Assembly: GCF_024399475.1 (NCBI RefSeq)
Contig: NZ_CP101620.1
Span: forward strand, 1,965,608-2,029,607
Direction of reading: 5' to 3'
Source of the DNA: Allocoprobacillus halotolerans
Lineage (GTDB): Bacteria > Bacillota_I > Bacilli_A > Erysipelotrichales > Coprobacillaceae
Length of the DNA stretch: 64,000 nt
The notes under the pieces are model-generated. The model searched no databases, was not told the DNA's origin, and was given only the letters and a program-made list of their open reading frames with translations. Made by a program: the position numbers and the translations under genes. This document shows, piece by piece, positions 39,145 to 50,859 of this stretch (position 1 is the first letter of the stretch; every line of letters begins with the position of its first letter).

Positions 39145-42100
39145 ATGAGTAATATAAAAGTTTCTGTTATAGTTCCAATTTATAATGTAGAGGAATATTT
39201 AGAAGAATGTTTAATGTCATTGGTAAAACAAACATTAGAAGGCATAGAAGTATTAATGATAGATGATGGTTCTACAGATCATTCTGCTTTTATAGCTAAA
39301 AGATTTGAAGAAAAATATTCTAATTTCCATTATTTTTATAAAGAAAATGGCGGTTTGGGAAATGCAAGAAATTATGCTATTCCTTATGTTAAGGGAGAAT
39401 ATTTAATTTTTTTAGATTCAGATGATGTTGTTCCTGAATATGCTTATGAAAAAATGTACAATTTAGCAATCAAAACAGGAAATGATATGATTATAGGAAA
39501 TGTTAAAAGATTTAATTCGACAAAAGTTTGGGATTCAGGACTTCATAAAAAGGTTTTTGATGATGCTTATGAACATACACACATACTTGAGAAGCCTGAA
39601 TTGGTGTATGATACCACTTCTTGGAATAAACTTTTTAAAACAAGTTTCTATAAAAAAATAATTTTCAGTTTCCTGAAAAAATTCTTTACGAAGATATTCC
39701 GGTAACTATACCTGCGCATTTTAAGGCTAATTCAGTAGGTATTATAACAGATATATGTTATTTATGGAGAACAAGAGATGGAGTTAGTAAATCTATTACT
39801 CAGAATAGAACAGAAGTGAAAAATTTTACTGATCGTATTAAAATCATGGATATGGTTAATAGCTTTTATGATAAAAATGTAACAGATAGAACTGCTTTAT
39901 TAATGAAAGATTATAAATGGCTTGATGTCGATTTGAAATTATATGTAAACCAGTTTCCAGATGCAAGTGATGAATATAGAAAAATTGCTACTAAAGAAAT
40001 TCAAAGGTACTTAGACTCTATAAATCCTGATGCTTTTCAAATGTTAAGAAGTATTGATAAAATGAAATACTATTACATTAATAAAAATAAGATAGATAGA
40101 TTATTAGATTTATTGGAATATCAAAAGACTACATTTAAATCATTATCAATTCACAAAAAACAAAACTCATATATTGGAAATTTTCCAATGAAAGATATTC
40201 CTGATGATTTGAAAAATATGACAAAGGAATTAGAATTTTATCCACCTGTTGAAGCTGTTAGAAAGATTGAATTTTCTCAAAATACCCTTAAAATCCAATG
40301 TGTTTTTTATATATCAAGATTAAAAAAACAGGATGATTTCGAAGCTAAAGCATATTTATATAATAAAAAAAGGAATCAAAAAATACCTTTAAATATCATT
40401 AGAAAGTCATCTAAAGATTTGACAAATAAAAGAGGATACCGTTTTTGCAGGAAACCAATAAGAGTTGTTAAATATGATTACTCTCATTGTGCATATGAAA
40501 TTATGATAGATTTAAATAATGAAAAAGTTATTGATTTATTGAAAGAAAGTTGCTTTATTCAAATAAATTATACTAATGGGATTATCAATCAAACATTTCT
40601 TTTAGGCAAGTCCGATTCAGAGAGTATGAATTTAATACAACATTATGGATTGGATTGTAGCATAATAAAAACTCATTTGATGAATAATGGGAATTTACAG
40701 ATACAAAAAGAAGAGAATATATTATACGTTGATAAATATAATATTGAAAAAGGAAATGTTGTTTTTGAAAATATTCAGTCTCTAAATTTATATCATAATT
40801 ATTTGAATATAGAGTGTAATAGTATGATACCTCTTAAAGATTTGGATTGTGGAACGTACGATGTTTTAGCAGATTCAAAGTTTATATCTATAAAATGTCA
40901 ATCACAACAATTCAAAGATGAAAATAATATATATTTTATTGAAAATGGCTTGAATGGAAATTTACAAATTAAAAAGTACGTCTCACAAATTTTAGTTGAC
41001 GACATTCAATTTCAGAACAATAAGATAATTTTTGATCTTCAATATTCTAATTACTTATTTGATGAAATACCAAGTTTAGTTCTGTCTAATAAAAAATATA
41101 ATTATGATATATATATCGAACCTAAAGAATATGATAAATTTAAGGCAAAATTTTTAATACAATTAGATGATTCTGCTTTTATATCACAATTGGCTAATGG
41201 TGAATATACTTTTACTCTTCACAATAAATTTAAGAATGTTTATCCGTTGAAAGTATTATTGAAAGATAATGTATATAAATATAAGATATTTGATAGAATA
41301 TTATATTTCTCTTTTAGTAATAATGAAATAAATTTAAAAGTGGACCATGAATGGAAAGCATATGAAAATACGAGAAAAAAGAGAAGAATATTGAAGAAAT
41401 ACATCTATCCTTTATTAAGACTATTGCCACTTAATAAAAAAACAATTATATTTGAAGGATGGTGGGGTGCCAAGTATCATTGTAATCCAAAATATTTATA
41501 TGAGTATATAAATAAGCACTATCCTAAATATAGGTGTATTTGGTTCTTAAATGATAACTATATTCCTATTCATGGAAATGCAAAAAGAGTTCGTAGAAAA
41601 TCATTACAGTATTATTATTATTTATCAGTTGGAAAGTATTTTGTAAATAATGTTAACTTCCATGATGAATATGTAAAAAGAAAAGGTCAAATAGAGATTC
41701 AAACTATGCATGGAACACCTTTAAAAACACTTGGGTTGGATGTTCCAGGTGAGTTAGATGATCCTCAAGATAGAGAGAGATTTTTACGTAGACGTGCTAG
41801 ATGGGATTATTTAGTAGTTCAAAGTCATAGAGCTTCACAAATTACATCAAGTTGTTATGCGTATAATAAAGAATTTTTACGTACGGGGTACCCAAGAAAT
41901 GATATTTTATTTGAAAAGAATAACTTAAATGATATTAATAAGATTAAAGAAAAAATGGGAATACCTCTAGATAAAAAAGTTTTAATGTATGCACCAACAT
42001 GGCGAAAACGAAATTTTTTTGATATGCATATGAATATTGAAGATATGAAAAAAGCTTTAGGTGATAAGTATATTCTTATATTAAGAATACATCCTTTTGC

Positions 42101-42494
42101 CTATAAAGGATTTGATGAAACTATCTTAAATGATTTTGTTTATAATTTTTCTACATATGAAAGTGTTGAGGAATTATATTTAGTATCTGATATAGTAATT
42201 ACTGATTATTCATCGGTTATGTTTGATTATACTATATTAAATAGACCAATATTATTTTATACATATGATTTAAAAGAGTATCGTGATTATTTGAGAGGAT
42301 TTAACTTTGATTTTGAAAAAGAAGCTCCTGGTCCATTGATAGAAAATTATGAAGAATTAAAACAAGCTATCTTGGATATTGAGAATGTTTCAAAGAAATA
42401 TGATAATGCTTTACAGAAGTTTAGAAAAACATTCAATGAATATGAAAAAGGGACTGCTTCTGAACAGATATTTAAAAAAGTTTTTGAAAAATAG
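39145..42494 (+). CDS. GT2 glycosyltransferase fused to CDP-glycerol glycerophosphotransferase (TagF-like), frameshifted
   Basis: A bifunctional protein of about 1,116 residues. Residues 1-200: GT-A fold family 2 transferase (SVIVPIYNVEEYLEECL, DDGSTDHSA, FLDSDD). Middle 400 residues: Asn/Lys-rich beta-type region of unknown role. Residues about 750-1,110: GT-B glycerophosphotransferase (WWGAKYHCNPK, TMHGTPLKTLGLD, YAPTWRKRNFF, RIHPFAYKG, VITDYSSVMFDY). It should add a sugar and then extend poly(glycerol phosphate), or alternate the two. The frame breaks near 39655: an A run of eight reads seven (YKKNNFQFPEKILYEDIPVT expected). Start ATG 39145 has GGAGG 8 bp upstream; the nearer ATG at 39139 is too close. 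Confidence 0.88.
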
Positions 42495-42562
42495 AAGTAC
42501 ATTTATAGTACTTCTGTTTTTCCATATTTTAAGATATATTTTTAACCAATTATGGAGGAATT

Positions 42563-43571
42563 ATGAGTCATCAAAGAATAAAATATATTGATATCGCAAA
42601 AGGGATAGCAACGTTGTTAGTGATTATAGGACATCTTTCTTATACACCACCAGGAATCAAGGCATGGTTATATACATTTCATATTCCGTTATTCTTTTTT
42701 TATCAGGTTTTGTACTGAATTGTAATTTTCCTAAATTACTAGATTTTTTAAAACTCAAGATAAAAAGGATTTTGCTACCTTATTTATGGTTATCAATAAT
42801 TACATGGATTTTTGTAGAATGTATCTATCAATCTGTACTCAATTTAGATTACCATTCTTTTCAAAAAATTTTAGGGATTTTTATATGTGCTAAAAGTACA
42901 CCATATTATTTAACTTTATGGTTTATTATAAGTTTATTTTTTGCGCAAATAATAATATATTTATTGAGTAGGCTAAAAAACAAAAAAATAATATTAATGT
43001 TTTTAGCTATGTTGTTTTTGTTAGGGATATATATATCTAGTATCTATGAACCAGGTTGGATTTTAGTAAGTGATACAATTCCTATGGCTTCTTTTTTTGT
43101 TGGGTTAGGTTTTTCTCTAGGCAATATTATGATATAATCAAAAATTTTTTTAATATACCTTGTTTGATAATTTGTACTTGTATAAATTATATGGCAGGTA
43201 TGGTGAATTTGAATTATGTATCACGAGTCGATTTGTTTTATCAGGATTTAGGTAACCCAATTTTATTTTTGAGCTCTGCTATTAGTGGTATTTATATGAT
43301 TATTATTTTTTCTAAATTTATTCAAAATTTTAAACCGATTCAATATGTTGGTAAGAATAGCCTTTTATTTTATGCTTTTCATAGTCCTATATTTATCCCT
43401 ATAGCTGATAAAATTGTAGAGATACTAATTATACAAAATATTCCTTTAATATGTTATGATACTATAAAGATGTTTATTGCTTTGTTTACTGTGTGTATTG
43501 GAATGGTTATTGTATGTGAGATTGTTAACCGATATTTTTCATTCGTTTTAGGAAAAAAGAAATTAGTTTAA
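42563..43571 (+). CDS. Membrane acyltransferase (acyltransferase-3 family), twice frameshifted
   Basis: OafA/WecH-like O-acyltransferase with about ten membrane spans. The beginning YIDIAKGIATLLVIIGHL and FHIPLFFFLSGFVL (second part in the shifted frame) is the family hallmark, with the catalytic His in IIGHL. First break near 42701: eight T read seven. Second break near 43126: ATTATG should be ATTTATG. Together about 336 residues. It probably puts an acyl group, such as acetyl or succinyl, on the polymer or its sugars. Confidence 0.82.
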
Positions 43572-43626
43572 AAAGTACTATAAGTATATAAATGATTTAA
43601 AAGTACATCATAAATGAGGTGAGATA

Positions 43627-44826
43627 ATGTTTATTTTAAGGAAAATAAAAAAATTAGCAGGAAAGATTATTAGAATATTATATAAATTGACTTATAGATT
43701 TATTTCTATTGATGATAAATTAGTTATATTTATATCTTTTCATGGTAGAGGATATTCTGATAATCCAAGAGCTATTTATGAACAAATGAAAAAGGATGAA
43801 AGATTTAAGGATTATAGATTTATTTGGTTTATTAAAAATCATAAAAAGAAAGATATACAGATTGATGGGGCAGAAATTAAAGAATATTTTAGTTTACCTT
43901 ACTTTTATTATATGTCTAAAGCAAAGTATTGGATTATTAATTGTAAAATGCCTACATATATATGTAAAAAAGAAAATCAAGTTTATTTACAAACTTGGCA
44001 TGGGACACCTTTAAAAAGATTAGCACACGATATAATTGCACCGGAAGATGCTACATTTTATAGATCAGGTGTGTCATTTGAACAAATGACAAGATCATAT
44101 GATATAGATGTTGAAAGATACAATTATATGATTTCTCCTAATGCTTTTTGTACAGAAGTCTTTCAAACGTCATTTAGAATTAATCGCAAACGTTTAATTG
44201 AAACAGGTTATCCAAGAAATGATTTTATTACGAACGCAACTGAAGATGATATTAGAAATCTAAAATTAAAATACAATTTACCATTAGATAAAAAAATTGT
44301 TTTATACGCTCCAACATGGCGTGATAACTCATACGTGGCTTCTGGCTATACTTTTGAATTAGAAGCAGATTTCCATAAATGGAAAGAAATACTTGGAGAT
44401 GACTATATTGTTGTTTTTAAACCACATTATTTGATTATTAATAAATATGAGAATGATGATTCTTTAACAGGTTTTTTATATTCTATGAAAGCTGAAGCAG
44501 AAATTAATGAATTATATGTTTTAAGTGATATTTTAATTACTGATTACTCTAGTGTATTCTTTGATTATGCAGTTTTAAATAGACCAATTTATTTTTATAT
44601 GTATGATTTAGAACAGTATAAAGGTGAATTGAGAGGTTTTTATTTAGATATATATACTGAATTGCCTGGTAAGATTTATGAAGATGAATCAAATTTATTA
44701 TTAGATATTAAAAATCAAGTCTATGATTATTCTCATTTAGAAACTTTTAATCAAAGATTTAGTGCATGGCAAACAGGTGACTGTGCGAAGAAAGTCATTG
44801 ATATTGTATTTAAAGAATGTTTATAA
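43627..44826 (+). CDS. CDP-glycerol glycerophosphotransferase family protein
   Basis: 399 residues, GT-B TagF/TagB domain without any N-terminal GT2. Motifs TWHGTPLKRLAHD, TGYPRNDF, YAPTWRDNSYV, FKPHYLI and LITDYSSVFFDYA. Adds glycerol-phosphate units to a lipid-linked acceptor at the inner face of the membrane. Short, basic N-terminus with a membrane-binding helix. Followed by a strong terminator. Confidence 0.93.
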   Translation: MFILRKIKKLAGKIIRILYKLTYRFISIDDKLVIFISFHGRGYSDNPRAIYEQMKKDERFKDYRFIWFIKNHKKKDIQIDGAEIKEYFSLPYFYYMSKAKYWIINCKMPTYICKKENQVYLQTWHGTPLKRLAHDIIAPEDATFYRSGVSFEQMTRSYDIDVERYNYMISPNAFCTEVFQTSFRINRKRLIETGYPRNDFITNATEDDIRNLKLKYNLPLDKKIVLYAPTWRDNSYVASGYTFELEADFHKWKEILGDDYIVVFKPHYLIINKYENDDSLTGFLYSMKAEAEINELYVLSDILITDYSSVFFDYAVLNRPIYFYMYDLEQYKGELRGFYLDIYTELPGKIYEDESNLLLDIKNQVYDYSHLETFNQRFSAWQTGDCAKKVIDIVFKECL

Positions 44827-44838
44827 ATAAATCTAAAT

Positions 44839-44885
44839 GCGATGGATAAGAATAAATGAACTATTCTTATCTTTTCGCTCTTTTT
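44839..44885 (+). terminator. Terminator ending the first polymer operon
   Basis: GATAAGAATA (44845-44854) and TATTCTTATC (44862-44871) form a perfect 10-bp stem, capped outside by GCGA/TCGC, followed by CTCTTTTT. Confidence 0.85.
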
Positions 44886-45243
44886 AATAAATTTATTGTT
44901 GAAAATATAACAAATTAATTTTAACGCCGTTTTTTTAATATTAAAACGTTGTTTCTCTAATCATTATTATTAGTGAAAAAAGTTATTGATTTCTCATAAG
45001 TACAAAAGACATCAGCATTTAAGAATGAATTTGTCTTGGCAATACTAATGCCCATATCTTTTAAAGAAGTATATTATGAATATCGTTATGGTATCTTTGC
45101 AGAATAGTCATTTTAGCAACATTTTTCTTAAAAAGAGCGTATCTTTTTTTATTCTCAAAGAATATTAGAATTTTTAATTTGTACACAAATTTTACAAATC
45201 TTCTGTGTATACTTACTTTGGAAGTGTTTTAAGGAGAGTTATT
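44886..45243. other. Gene-free AT-rich stretch
   Basis: 358 bp. I see no credible gene, only a likely promoter zone before the Big2-PIG-L gene and the ribosome site AAGGAGAG at about 45231-45238. Confidence 0.5.
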
Positions 45244-46762
45244 ATGATAAAGAATTTTTCAAAATTAAAGATAAAAAATATATTGATTACCTTCTTTATT
45301 GTTTTGAGTGTCATATGTTGTATTTTTGTTCTATTTAAAAGTGTTAATCGTTTTTTTCTTTGAATCATCTTAAGATAGAATTGAAATCCACAAATTTAGA
45401 TTTGTATGAGCAAGATGTTGGAAAGTTGGATGTAGAATTATCAGATAATCAATTTATAGATAATTTAAAATATACGGTTGATGATAACGAAATACTTCAA
45501 ATAGATAATCAAGGAAATTATAAGGCATTAAAAGCTGGTACGACACATATAAGTGTTCAGGTAGAAGGGACAAATCAAAAAGTGGATTGTTATGTTCATA
45601 TTTTTCCTTTTATTAAAATACAAGATATTCAATTAAAAGATGTACCGCAATATGATTTATATCCAGGTATGAAATTTTCTTTAAAATTTAATATTTTACC
45701 TGAAGGAGCAACTCAAAAGGATATACATATAGTTTCCTCTAATTCTGATATTTTTGAGGTAAATAATCAGGGAAATATTGAAGTTAAAGGAATTGGAGAA
45801 GCCACAATAAAAATTTCTGTTAATAAGACATCTGTTAGTAAAGAAGTTAAGCTAAAATCAATTGAAAAGCCTAAAGTTGATGAAACATTATATTGTCGTC
45901 ATAATGACGAATTAAAAATAGAAACTCATAAAGGTTATCAGCTATCTTATAGTCATATAGAAAAAAATAAAGATATAATTTATGAGTCAGAAAATAATGA
46001 TATAGCAAGTGTGTCACCAGAAGGTTTATTATATGCAAAAAGGCCAGGTTATACTGTTATTAAATGGAGAGTAGGTAACAAAACATATAGATGCCAATTG
46101 ATTGTAAAATGTGACAATGGGCTGATTAATCTTTCTGATTTATCTCAGGCTGGCATTAACGAATCTCATAAACTTATGATTGTAGCTCATCCTGATGATG
46201 AAACGTTATGGGGTGGAGGACATCTTTTAGATGGAGGATGGTTTGTTGTTGTATTAACAAATGGATATAACAATCAAAGAGTTAAGGAATTAACAAATGC
46301 TCTATCAATAAGTCATACTCATTTCATTATTCTTAATTATCCTGATTTAAAAAGTAAAAAAGTCAAAGATGATTGGAATTATGTTCAAAAAGGAATGAGT
46401 AAAGATATTGAAACTCTTTTAAAATATAAGCAATGGGATCAAGTTGTTACTCATAATCCTAAAGGAGAATATGGACATATACACCATAAAATGACAAATC
46501 AACTAGTAAAAAAATTAGCTATAAATTTAAAAATTTATGATAAACTTTATTATTTTGGGAAGTTTTATAGTAATGATGGTAAATTTTATGGAAATCCAAA
46601 GATGCCCGATGGGTTGAAATCGACCTATAGTGGTGAAAAATTAAAAATGAAAAATATGATGATTGATAAATTTACTTCACAAAAAAAGCTATTCAAAAAT
46701 ATTGGGAACAAATGATTCCGTTTGAAGAATGGATAAAAGCATCAAGATGGGAGAATAACTAA
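45244..46762 (+). CDS. Membrane-anchored Big2-like plus PIG-L (LmbE) deacetylase, twice frameshifted
   Basis: One N-terminal membrane span (residues about 13-33), two or three bacterial Ig-like (Big2) repeats to about residue 290, each with the KAGTTHISVQV-type end, then a PIG-L zinc deacetylase domain: IVAHPDDETLWGGGH and the late HIHHKM supply the metal ligands. PIG-L enzymes remove N-acetyl groups from sugars, so this may deacetylate an exported glycan. Frame breaks: near 45351-45357 a T run of eight reads seven; near 46682-46688 an A run of eight reads seven, after which the true tail is AIQKYWEQMIPFEEWIKASR. About 506 residues. The Ig-like part is inferred from repeated pattern rather than an exact match. 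Confidence 0.8.
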
Positions 46763-46764
46763 TC

Positions 46765-47178
46765 ATGATAGAGAAAATAGAAAAAATAAGTATGAGTAAA
46801 AAAACAGAAATTATAAGATATGTTATTGTTGGAGGATGCACTACATTAGTTAATGTAATGATGTTTGCATTTATGTGCAAGGTTTTATATATTGATGTAA
46901 CGATAAGTAATTTTATTTCTGTAATGATTGCTATTTTGTTTGCCTATATTACAAATAAAATATTTGTATTTCAAGCAAAATGTAGTAATTTTAAAGAATT
47001 ATTGAATGAAGCTTCAAAGTTTATTGGAGCAAGGTTATTAACGATGATTATAGAAGTTGGAGGAGTTTTTTTACTTGTCAATATTATAGGACAAGATGAA
47101 CTTCTAGGAAAATTAGAAACACAAATTATTGTACTTATTTCAAATTATCTCATAAGCAAATATTTAGTCTTTAAATAG
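46765..47178 (+). CDS. GtrA-family membrane protein
   Basis: 137 residues with four membrane spans and the GtrA start RYVIVGGCTTLVNVMMF and end ISNYLISKYLVFK. In GtrABC-type systems GtrA helps move the lipid-linked sugar across the membrane. It is 2 bp after the deacetylase and 14 bp before the GtrB-like gene. Confidence 0.9.
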   Translation: MIEKIEKISMSKKTEIIRYVIVGGCTTLVNVMMFAFMCKVLYIDVTISNFISVMIAILFAYITNKIFVFQAKCSNFKELLNEASKFIGARLLTMIIEVGGVFLLVNIIGQDELLGKLETQIIVLISNYLISKYLVFK

Positions 47179-47192
47179 CGAGGAGGATGTAC

Positions 47193-48134
47193 ATGAAATT
47201 ATCAGTTATAGTACCATGTTATAATGAAGAAAATAATGTAGTACCATTTTATAATGCTGTAATGAAAGAACTAAAAAACATTGATTTAGAAATTTTATTT
47301 ATTAACGATGGAAGTAGAGATCAAACCTTTAATAAGCTTAAAAGTTTATTTTTGAAAGATAATGAACATGTGAGAATTGTTGATTTTTCTCGTAATTTTG
47401 GTAAAGAAGCAGCATTGTTAGCAGGACTTAAAGAATCTAAAGGAGATTTTGTTAGTATCATAGATGCTGATTTACAACAAAATCCAAAATATATTATTGA
47501 CATGCTAAAAATTTTAGAAAATAATCCCGATTATGATTGTGTGGCCGCATATCAAAATGTGCGTAAAGAAGGAAAAATATTAACTTTTTTTAAAGATTGT
47601 TTTTACAAACTTATTAATCGTATGACAGAAATTGAAATTGTTAGATCTGCGAGTGATTTTAGAACCTTAAAAAGGTGTATGGTAGATGCAATTCTTTCAT
47701 TACCAGAACAGTGTCGATTTTCTAAAGGAATTTTTTCGTGGGTTGGTTTTAATACATATTATATGCCTTATACAGTAGAAGAAAGAGCGAGTGGAGAATC
47801 AAAATGGTCTTTTTGGAAACTATTTAGATACGCTATAGATGGTATTGTAGCTTTTTCAACGACACCACTAGTTATATCTTCTATCATTGGAATTATTCTA
47901 TGCTTTGTGTCATTTATTTTTATAGCTATAATTGTTATAAAGACACTGTGTTTTGGTGATCCAGTAGCTGGTTTTCCAACTTTAGCAACTATTATTTTAT
48001 TGTTCTCAGGATTGCAATTGTTTTTTATAGGCGTGTTAGGACAATATTTAGCGAAAACATATACCGAAAGTAAGCATAGGCCTGTTTATATTGTGAAAAA
48101 TATATTAGAAAAGGAAAGTTTTAAAGATGAGTAA
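47193..48134 (+). CDS. GtrB/DPM1-like polyprenyl-phosphate glycosyltransferase
   Basis: 313 residues. GT2 domain (SVIVPCYNEENNV, FINDGSRD, DxD in IIDADLQQNP, SDFRTLKR) followed by two C-terminal membrane spans. Loads a sugar from a nucleotide donor onto undecaprenyl phosphate. ATG 47193 is preferred to 47187, which touches the AGGAGG site. Overlaps the YfhO gene by 8 bp. Confidence 0.93.
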   Translation: MKLSVIVPCYNEENNVVPFYNAVMKELKNIDLEILFINDGSRDQTFNKLKSLFLKDNEHVRIVDFSRNFGKEAALLAGLKESKGDFVSIIDADLQQNPKYIIDMLKILENNPDYDCVAAYQNVRKEGKILTFFKDCFYKLINRMTEIEIVRSASDFRTLKRCMVDAILSLPEQCRFSKGIFSWVGFNTYYMPYTVEERASGESKWSFWKLFRYAIDGIVAFSTTPLVISSIIGIILCFVSFIFIAIIVIKTLCFGDPVAGFPTLATIILLFSGLQLFFIGVLGQYLAKTYTESKHRPVYIVKNILEKESFKDE

Positions 48135-50859
48135 TTATTTATTAAAATGGAATGAATATAAAGAAAAACGTCCATTCAAAGCATATTTTATAATGTTTAC
48201 TCTTTTGTTTTTTATAACTATTTTTCTGTTTTATGCATCATTTATTTTTAATGAGAAATCATTTATTTGGAAAGGCTCAACAAAAGATGGATTAGTTCAG
48301 CACTATAATGCTTTAATGTATTTTGGAAGGTATCTTCGATCAATTTTATACAATTTATTTGTTAATCATCAGTTTGATATTCCTTTATATGACTTTAGTA
48401 TTGGCTATGGTTCTGATATTTTGACGTCTTTACATTATTATGTAATGGGTGATCCGTTGAATCTTTTATCAGTATTTGTTAGTTCAAAATACACTGAATA
48501 TTTATATGCTTTTTTAGTTGTTTTACGCTTATATCTATCAGGATTATCTTTTTCGTATTATTGTTTTCAATTAAAAAAAGATAGTAAGTCAACTTTAGTG
48601 GGTGCATTAACATACATTTTTTGTGGATATGTAATTTTTGCAAGTGTAAGACATCCTTATTTTATTAATCCAATGATTTATTTACCTTTATTGTTATTGG
48701 GAACTGAAAGAATATTACATAATCGATCTCCAAAATTGTTTATAATTGTATTGACAATATCAGCAATTAGTAATTTTTATTTTTTGTATATGTTATGTTT
48801 AGTGGTGTTTATATATGCTGTGATACGTTTCTTATTTATTTATCATTTTAAAGTTAAGCTTGGTATAAAATATTTTTTTAAATTTGTAACGAATGGAGTT
48901 ATTGCTTTATGTATGTCAGCATTCATTTTGTTGCCTGTAATATATTTTTTCTTTCAAACAGCAAGAAGTGAGTATAAAATAGCTTTTGATAGCTTTTATA
49001 GTTTATCTTACTATTTATCATGTTTTTTAAATTTTAATTCATACAATTTTGCTGAATATTGGACGATATTTGGTTATAATTCTTTAAGTTTATTATGTGT
49101 ATTTATACTTTTTATAAGAAAAGGAAATTATTCTTTAAAAATAGGGTTTATTATATCAACGTTATTTATATGTTTACCATATGCTGGATATGTGTTTAAT
49201 GGTTTTTCTTATGTGAGTAATAGATGGGAATTTGCATATTCATTTGTGATTGCTTTGATTACTTGTTCTATGTTTCAACGTCTTTTTACAATGGAAAAGA
49301 AGGAATGTATATTAACAGGACTTTTTGTTTTCATCTATATTTTTATAGCCGGTTTATTTTCGGAAACAAGAAATTTTAATTTTATAATATCTGCTATTAT
49401 TTTGATTATGACATACATTATACTACTTATTAGAAATAGATTATGGTTTAATCAGAAAATAGGTTTATCTTTAAATCGTATATCTTTGATCTGTATTATT
49501 GCTTTATTAATATCAAATGTTTCTGTTAATGCTTATTATAAATATTCACCACAACATTTAAATTATATAAAGGAATTTGTTGATGCGAAGAAGGGATTTT
49601 CAAATCTCACAAAGACAAGAGCTCAGGTTATTAAGAAACTTAATGACTCTACTTTTTATAGGTATGATGAAACGAATTTTGGTAAATATTATTTAACAAA
49701 TACTTCGTTACAGCAAAGACAAAAATCTATATCCTTTTTTTATAGTTTAGGAAGTGGATATATTACAGATTATTTTATGGAAATGCAAAATATAAATGCG
49801 TTGAGTTCAATATATACAGGAGTGAACTATCGTGCTTATTTAGATGCATTAGCATCTGTAAAATATTTTGCTGCAGAAAAAAATCAAGAACAGTATAGAC
49901 CTTATGGTTTTGATAAGAAAGTTTATGATTCAGAGAAATTTTCTGTTTTTCAAAGTGATTTATATTTACCATTAGGCTATACATATAATCAACAAATTTC
50001 ACAAAAAGATTTTAATAATGCTTCAGCTATAGAAAAACAGCAGATGCTTATGCAAGGTGTCTATATTGATGATGATATTCAGTCATTTCAGTTAAATAAT
50101 GCTCAAGTGTCTTTAGCTAATCAACAAGTTCCTTATCAAATTGTACATAGTGATGGTATTAGAAAAACAACGCAAGGTTTTGATGTTATAAAAAAGAATG
50201 CTAAATTAACAATACGTTTTAATCCTGTTGTAGAAAGTGAACTTTATTTATTATTCCATGATTTATCATTTTTGCCTTATAAGAACGAAAAAGAAAAATA
50301 TGTAAATCAAGCTAAAATAAGTATTTCGTCACATAATATCAAGGATACGATTATACTGAAGAATAAATATCATACATATTATAATGGAACGGAAAATTTT
50401 TTAATGAATTTAGGATATTCAAGAGAGAATAGGAATGAGATAACTATTGAGTTTAAGACTATAGGAAGTTATATTTGTAAAGATATGAGTGTAGAAACTT
50501 TACCAATGAAACAGTTTGATTATCAAGTCAAAGAATTAAAAGAAAATTGTTTAGAAAATGTAGAGATGGGCGTAAATACCGTTTCAGGTACTATTCATAC
50601 AGAGGAAAATAAATTTCTTTGTTTTTCTATACCTTATAGTGATGGCTGGAAAGCATATGTTAATGGCAAAGAAGTTGAATTATATCGAGCAAATATAATG
50701 TACATGGGATTACCATTAGAAAAAGGTAAACATACGATTCAATTAGTCTATTCTACTCCTTATTTAAAACAGGGAGTTATTATAAGTGGTATAGGTATTA
50801 TAAGTTTTCTTGGAATAATTTATTATGAAAGAAAAAAGAAAATTATTCGTATTTGTTAA
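48127..50859 (+). CDS. YfhO-family membrane glycosyltransferase-like protein
   Basis: 910 residues: about 12-13 membrane spans in the first 470 and last 40 residues, and a large external domain (about 480-870). YfhO-type proteins (GT-C-like) glycosylate lipoteichoic acid in Bacillus and Listeria using lipid-linked sugars made by a GtrB/CsbB protein and flipped by GtrA. The local order gtrA-gtrB-yfhO matches that pathway and supports decoration of the glycerol-phosphate polymer made by this locus. The exact sugar is unknown. Confidence 0.88.
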   Translation: MSNYLLKWNEYKEKRPFKAYFIMFTLLFFITIFLFYASFIFNEKSFIWKGSTKDGLVQHYNALMYFGRYLRSILYNLFVNHQFDIPLYDFSIGYGSDILTSLHYYVMGDPLNLLSVFVSSKYTEYLYAFLVVLRLYLSGLSFSYYCFQLKKDSKSTLVGALTYIFCGYVIFASVRHPYFINPMIYLPLLLLGTERILHNRSPKLFIIVLTISAISNFYFLYMLCLVVFIYAVIRFLFIYHFKVKLGIKYFFKFVTNGVIALCMSAFILLPVIYFFFQTARSEYKIAFDSFYSLSYYLSCFLNFNSYNFAEYWTIFGYNSLSLLCVFILFIRKGNYSLKIGFIISTLFICLPYAGYVFNGFSYVSNRWEFAYSFVIALITCSMFQRLFTMEKKECILTGLFVFIYIFIAGLFSETRNFNFIISAIILIMTYIILLIRNRLWFNQKIGLSLNRISLICIIALLISNVSVNAYYKYSPQHLNYIKEFVDAKKGFSNLTKTRAQVIKKLNDSTFYRYDETNFGKYYLTNTSLQQRQKSISFFYSLGSGYITDYFMEMQNINALSSIYTGVNYRAYLDALASVKYFAAEKNQEQYRPYGFDKKVYDSEKFSVFQSDLYLPLGYTYNQQISQKDFNNASAIEKQQMLMQGVYIDDDIQSFQLNNAQVSLANQQVPYQIVHSDGIRKTTQGFDVIKKNAKLTIRFNPVVESELYLLFHDLSFLPYKNEKEKYVNQAKISISSHNIKDTIILKNKYHTYYNGTENFLMNLGYSRENRNEITIEFKTIGSYICKDMSVETLPMKQFDYQVKELKENCLENVEMGVNTVSGTIHTEENKFLCFSIPYSDGWKAYVNGKEVELYRANIMYMGLPLEKGKHTIQLVYSTPYLKQGVIISGIGIISFLGIIYYERKKKIIRIC

